This document shows, one piece after another, positions 14,162 to 17,115 of a DNA stretch of 17,115 nucleotides. Source of the stretch: Clostridiales bacterium (GTDB lineage Bacteria; Bacillota; Clostridia; Tissierellales; Sedimentibacteraceae); the NCBI GenBank assembly GCA_003483345.1, contig DMWH01000003.1, positions 1-17,115 of the forward strand. Reading direction: 5' to 3'. The number at the start of each line of letters is the position of its first letter. The first letter of the stretch is position 1. The translations under genes were made by a program, and so were the position numbers. The notes under the pieces were generated by a model. The model saw nothing but the letters and a program-made list of their open reading frames with translations. It was not told the DNA's origin and ran no database searches.

Positions 14162-14389
14162 ATGTCGGTTGAAAAATTATTACTTTCAAACCTTAGCACC
14201 ATAGAAGCAGAAATTACTATCGCAAAATTAAAATCATATGGAATACCGGTATTAAAAAAATCAAAAGGCACCGGTGAGCTCATGGAAATATACACAGGTG
14301 CAAACATGTATGGAATAGATTTATATGTACCTTCAGACATGATTGAATTGGCAGAGGAATTATTGAAACAGGAAAATGAAACGGAATAG
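14162..14389 (+). CDS. DUF2007-like small protein
   Basis: A 75-residue soluble protein: LSNLSTIEAEITIAKLKSYG (9-28), IPVLKKSKG, GANMYGIDLYVPSDMIELAE (47-66) and ELLKQENE. The pattern (a start that scans 'AE...L...GI', a glycine turn, then 'G...LYVP..M...A..LL') fits DUF2007, a putative signal-transducing domain; members often occur alone or fused to other modules, and function is unknown. The ATG follows GGTGGA by 8-9 nt and has its own promoter at 14086. The next gene, a three-helix membrane protein, starts 76 nt later on the same strand and may be co-transcribed. Confidence 0.75.
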   Translation: MSVEKLLLSNLSTIEAEITIAKLKSYGIPVLKKSKGTGELMEIYTGANMYGIDLYVPSDMIELAEELLKQENETE

Positions 14390-14465
14390 CTGCAGTTATT
14401 TGATTGACTATTAATTGAATATATAAAATGCAAATCAAATTACATAAAAAAGGAATGAAAAGATA

Positions 14466-14717
14466 ATGATGATTAAAACATGGATATGGTTATTAATAAT
14501 AGCTGTTTTATGTGCATTGCTTATATACGTAGCAAAAAAGAAAACCAAATGGTTTGGTTTGATGCTTTCCATACTATTCTTTGTTGTTTCAATTTTTATA
14601 GTTGTATATTCAAAAAGCATGACATCATCATATTTAATATTATTCATTATTTTTATAATAGCTAATATTCCTACGGCAATACAATTATATATTTTTTTTA
14701 AATATCCCGAAAATTGA
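14466..14717 (+). CDS. small three-helix membrane protein of unknown function
   Basis: An 83-residue protein made of three hydrophobic segments (about 4-22, 29-48 and 55-76) separated by short basic loops (AKKKTKW and YSKSM). No family is recognisable; the composition is that of small membrane proteins. AAGGA lies 11 nt before the first of two adjacent ATGs (14466 and 14469), slightly long. A second overlapping frame in the same stretch is less likely because it lacks a good start. The gene follows the DUF2007-like gene and ends just before a GGGACGGTTC-type hairpin. Its reality rests on the ribosome binding site and an uninterrupted membrane pattern. Confidence 0.6.
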   Translation: MMIKTWIWLLIIAVLCALLIYVAKKKTKWFGLMLSILFFVVSIFIVVYSKSMTSSYLILFIIFIIANIPTAIQLYIFFKYPEN

Positions 14718-14721
14718 ATTC

Positions 14722-14746
14722 AGGGGCGGTTCCAAGAACCGTCCCT
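14722..14746. repeat. GGGACGGTTC-type palindromic hairpin
   Basis: AGGGGCGGTTC (14722-14732) pairs with GAACCGTCCCT (14736-14746) across a 3-nt loop, with one G-T pair. It lies just after the small membrane gene and may act as a transcript end, but no T-run follows. Confidence 0.8.
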
Positions 14747-14839
14747 AATAATCTTGATCTCAGTTGATTATTGATATAGTATAATGTAGAAATCCGAAGA
14801 AATAATAAGGACAATAATGTTACAAAAGAGGAGATATTA

Positions 14840-15730
14840 TTGAAGAAATATAAAGTATGGATACTGTTGGCATCATGTGTTTTGTTTTGGTCAGGTAATT
14901 ATGTTTTCGGCTCATTGGTTGTCACGGAATTGACGCCGGTTGGTCTGACATTTATAAGATGGTTGTTTGCATCGGTTATTTTATTGATAGTTGGGCAGAA
15001 AATAGAAAAGCCTGATTGGAAGGAGGTTTGCAAACAGTGGCCTAAAATTACAATGCTGTCTATGACCGGCATTATAGGTTATAATATAATTTTGTACTAT
15101 GCTCTTTATCACACATCACCGCTTAATGCCGCCTTGGTTAATTCTATCAATCCAAGTTTAATAGCAATAGTTTCAGCATTTTATTTAAAAGAAAGAATTA
15201 CAAAATATCACGTTTTTGGAATAGTGATTTCATTTCTGGGGGTATGGATTGTATTAACAAAGGGAAATTTGCTCCAAGCTTTCACTATGAAGTATAACAG
15301 GGGAGATTTGCTTGTAATAGCTGCTGTGATTACATGGACATCATACTCTGTAATAAGTAAAAAGCTTACAACTGTTCCTCCCATTACTTCTACAGGCGTT
15401 TCGGGAATTATGGCTGCAATTATACTATTTCCGTTTGCAATGACTAGCGGAGTAAATTATTTAAATATGAGCAATTTGGCACTGACAGCCGTAATTTATA
15501 TTATTTTGTTCCCGTCATTATTATCCTTTGTCTTCTGGAACATTGGAGTGAGGGAAATCGGTGCAGGCAAGACAGGCATATTTTTGAATTTAAACCCTGT
15601 GTTTACTGCATTTATTAGCAGGGCAATGGGGCAGGATATTACATGGGTGCAGGTTATAGGGGGACTATCAGTGTTTACGGGAGTTTATATAACTACTGCA
15701 TTTAAGAGTAAGACTGTAAGGCTCAAATGA
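14840..15730 (+). CDS. EamA/DMT-family transporter
   Basis: A 296-residue protein with two EamA repeats and about ten helices: WILLASCVLFWSGNYVFGSL (7-26) with TFIRWLFAS opens the first, and ALYHTSPLNAALVNSINPSL (about 92-111) with FYLKERI closes it. The second half has LLVIAAVITWTSYSVISKKL and ends with IGGLSVFTGVYITT. It starts with TTG at 14840, placed 8 nt after AGGAG, and no nearby in-frame ATG competes. It is the second EamA transporter in the window but is not a close copy of the first. Only 10 nt separate it from cobO, so they are co-transcribed; this raises the possibility of a link to corrinoid or precursor transport, but EamA genes occur beside many unrelated genes. Confidence 0.9.
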   Translation: MKKYKVWILLASCVLFWSGNYVFGSLVVTELTPVGLTFIRWLFASVILLIVGQKIEKPDWKEVCKQWPKITMLSMTGIIGYNIILYYALYHTSPLNAALVNSINPSLIAIVSAFYLKERITKYHVFGIVISFLGVWIVLTKGNLLQAFTMKYNRGDLLVIAAVITWTSYSVISKKLTTVPPITSTGVSGIMAAIILFPFAMTSGVNYLNMSNLALTAVIYIILFPSLLSFVFWNIGVREIGAGKTGIFLNLNPVFTAFISRAMGQDITWVQVIGGLSVFTGVYITTAFKSKTVRLK

Positions 15731-15740
15731 GGAGGTTATA

Positions 15741-16256
15741 ATGGAGAAAGGCTATATTCATATATATACAGGTAACGGAAAAGGAAAAACAACTGCTGCC
15801 TTTGGTCTTGCCGTAAGGGCTGCTTTATCCGGCAAAAAAGTTTTTATAGGGCAGTTTGTCAAAAACATGGAGTACAATGAAACAAAGATAAAAGATTATT
15901 TGAGCAATATCGAAATAAAACAATTGGGAAGGGGATGCTTCATATACGAAGATCCTGAAGAAATTGACAAAGAAACAGCAAAAAAGGGCTTGGAAGAATG
16001 CAGCATTCTTCTGGCAAGCGGAGAATATGGACTGATAATCCTTGATGAAATAAACATAGCTCTTTATTTCAAGCTTTTTGAAGTATCTGATGTAGTCAAT
16101 GCATTAAAAAATAAGGCCGAGAACACGGAAGTTGTGCTGACCGGTCGATATGCTCCCAAAGAGCTTATTGAAATGGCCGATTTAGTAACCAAGATGGTTG
16201 AAATAAAGCACTATTACAGCCGCGGAGTATTATCCAGAAACGGTATAGATCACTAA
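15741..16256 (+). CDS. cobO: cob(I)yrinic acid a,c-diamide adenosyltransferase (CobO/BtuR type)
   Basis: This enzyme moves the 5'-deoxyadenosyl group of ATP to cob(I)alamin or a precursor, making coenzyme B12. The 171 residues match the family. The N-terminal P-loop GNGKGKTT (11-18) is the unusual CobA/CobO version, followed by AAFGLAVRAALSGKKV. Further hallmarks are LIILDEIN (98-105), VVLTGRYAPKELIEMADLVT (131-150) and the end motif HYYSRGVLSRNGID (157-170), which corresponds to the corrin-binding region. The ATG follows GAGGAGG by 6 nt and the gene is coupled to the EamA gene. No other cob/cbi gene lies in the window, which suits salvage. A perfect hairpin repeat follows. Confidence 0.95.
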   Translation: MEKGYIHIYTGNGKGKTTAAFGLAVRAALSGKKVFIGQFVKNMEYNETKIKDYLSNIEIKQLGRGCFIYEDPEEIDKETAKKGLEECSILLASGEYGLIILDEINIALYFKLFEVSDVVNALKNKAENTEVVLTGRYAPKELIEMADLVTKMVEIKHYYSRGVLSRNGIDH

Positions 16257-16263
16257 AATTATT

Positions 16264-16295
16264 GGGGACGGTTCTTTTTTTTAAGAACCGTCCCT
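16264..16295. repeat. perfect GGGACGGTTCTT palindromic hairpin between convergent genes
   Basis: GGGACGGTTCTT (16265-16276) pairs perfectly with AAGAACCGTCCC (16283-16294) around a loop of six Ts. It sits between cobO and the convergent methyltransferase, where it may end transcription from both sides, although a downstream T-run is lacking. It is the cleanest of three copies in the window. Confidence 0.88.
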
Positions 16296-16308
16296 TAAAA
16301 ATGAAATA

Positions 16309-17112
16309 TCATTTTTTTACTGCCTTTGTTGCATAAAAGGTAGGCATATTCAATTCATGGAGCCTTCCTGAACCGTTTGTATCTTCATAAATGTCTTCTA
16401 TAATAAAACCTGCTTTTATTTGTCCCCCTATTTGTTCCTCAATAGAATGAGAAAATTGAATTCCCCAATCCTTTTCTACCGAAAGCTGATAAAGCTCTTC
16501 ATCCTTCAGCGGATTAAAGGGCAGCTTTCGTACAGGTGTTGTTTCATCATCATCAAAAATAAAATTAATTCCGTTATCTAATCCTGCCAATAATATTCCT
16601 CCTTTTTTCAACACTCTGAAGCATTCCTTCCAAACAGGAATAACATCCTCTATATAGCAGTTAGATACAGGATGAAATATCAAATCAAAAGTTTCATCCT
16701 CAAAGGGCAATGGCTTTGTCATATCAGCCCTTATAGTTTTAATCTCATAATTTTCCCTTTTAGCAACCTCAATTTCACTTGCAATTTGTTTCTCTGAATA
16801 ATCCAGTACAGTACATTTTGCACCCAATGCAGTGAAAATCGGCATCTGCTGACCGCCGCCCGAAGCAAGACCAAGAACTTCGGCATTCTTCATCTCGCAA
16901 AACCATTCCTTTGGTACAGGCTTAGTCGGTGTTAACAAAACAAACCAATCATTGTTTTTTGCTCTTTCAAATATTTCGTGACTGACAGGCTGCCCCCATT
17001 CCCATCCTTCATCAATCCATTTATCAATGAATTTTGAATTAACTTCTGTATACTTTGGAGATTTTGGAGACGGTTTTTTTCCTTCTTCGGGTTTTATCTC
17101 TGATTTTTTCAT
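16309..17112 (-). CDS. class I SAM-dependent methyltransferase
   Basis: A 267-residue protein with the Rossmann-type methyltransferase core at about residues 75-180. Motif I is VLGLASGGGQQM (79-90), the acidic residue after strand 2 is D104 (TVLDYS), D130 follows in IRADMTKPLPF, and FDLIFHPVSNCY (142-153) and VLKKGGILLAGLDN (167-180) complete the fold. The Ser-Gly-Gly-Gly variant of motif I and the N-terminal block WDWG-like WEWGQPVSHEIFERAKN are shared with a Firmicutes group of unassigned methyltransferases. The substrate is unknown. The ATG at 17112 lies three bases from the window edge, so its ribosome binding site is not visible and an earlier start cannot be excluded. It converges on cobO. 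Confidence 0.88.
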   Translation of the reverse strand: MKKSEIKPEEGKKPSPKSPKYTEVNSKFIDKWIDEGWEWGQPVSHEIFERAKNNDWFVLLTPTKPVPKEWFCEMKNAEVLGLASGGGQQMPIFTALGAKCTVLDYSEKQIASEIEVAKRENYEIKTIRADMTKPLPFEDETFDLIFHPVSNCYIEDVIPVWKECFRVLKKGGILLAGLDNGINFIFDDDETTPVRKLPFNPLKDEELYQLSVEKDWGIQFSHSIEEQIGGQIKAGFIIEDIYEDTNGSGRLHELNMPTFYATKAVKK

Positions 17113-17115
17113 AAA

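Noticed and set aside
14722..14746. hairpin as a rho-independent terminator
   Set aside because: A strong stem but no T-run follows on the forward strand; its sequence matches a dispersed repeat, so it is listed as a repeat.
14780..14785. TATAAT upstream of the second EamA gene as a promoter
   Set aside because: No acceptable -35 lies 16-18 nt upstream, so only an isolated -10 match remains in AT-rich DNA.

Overview
The window is AT-rich DNA from a low-GC Gram-positive bacterium, most likely an anaerobic member of the Clostridia or Tissierellia. Support for this includes strong AGGAGG-type ribosome binding sites, TTG and ATG starts, a CIRCE operator on a small heat-shock gene, an AgrA/AgrC-like pair, and GGGACGGTTCTT palindromes of the sort scattered through such genomes. 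Assignment to a genus is not possible from the sequence alone. No rRNA, tRNA, CRISPR array, phage or intact transposase was seen; the content looks chromosomal.

Layout. (1) 1-2559: the end of tctB, then tctA and aroD, all forward. Two membrane subunits of a tripartite tricarboxylate-type transporter precede a type I 3-dehydroquinate dehydratase. (2) 2729-4912: a LysR regulator, reverse, diverges from an EamA/DMT transporter. The 402-bp gap holds a LysR-type operator overlapping the regulator's own promoter, a short inverted-repeat element, a forward promoter and a leader of about 120 nt. (3) 4968-6163: a membrane-anchored conserved hypothetical, then an Hsp20 gene with a sigma-A promoter, CIRCE and a strong terminator. 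(4) 6229-9357: an inverted-repeat element, then an apparent operon of ABC ATPase, large ABC-2-like membrane protein and a DUF3841-like protein. (5) 9354-10562: a SIMPL-domain protein, reverse, overlapping the previous gene tail to tail, and a forward VOC protein that has lost most metal ligands. (6) 10747-13286: an overlapping LytTR response regulator and AgrC-like histidine kinase with no agrB or agrD beside them, followed by a small, divergent ECF-sigma-like gene with its own promoter. (7) 13368-14717: a HAD hydrolase, a DUF2007-like protein and a three-helix membrane peptide. (8) 14840-17112: a second EamA transporter coupled to cobO, convergent with a SAM-dependent methyltransferase across a perfect hairpin repeat.

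The genes form several small independent units, not one pathway. The most cohesive are the transporter-dehydroquinase unit, the LysR/EamA divergent pair, the ABC trio and the Agr-like signalling pair with its sigma-like neighbour. Two families of short palindromic repeats are scattered between the units. The best candidate for something undescribed is the orphan Agr-like pair plus the sigma-like gene, but this is inference.
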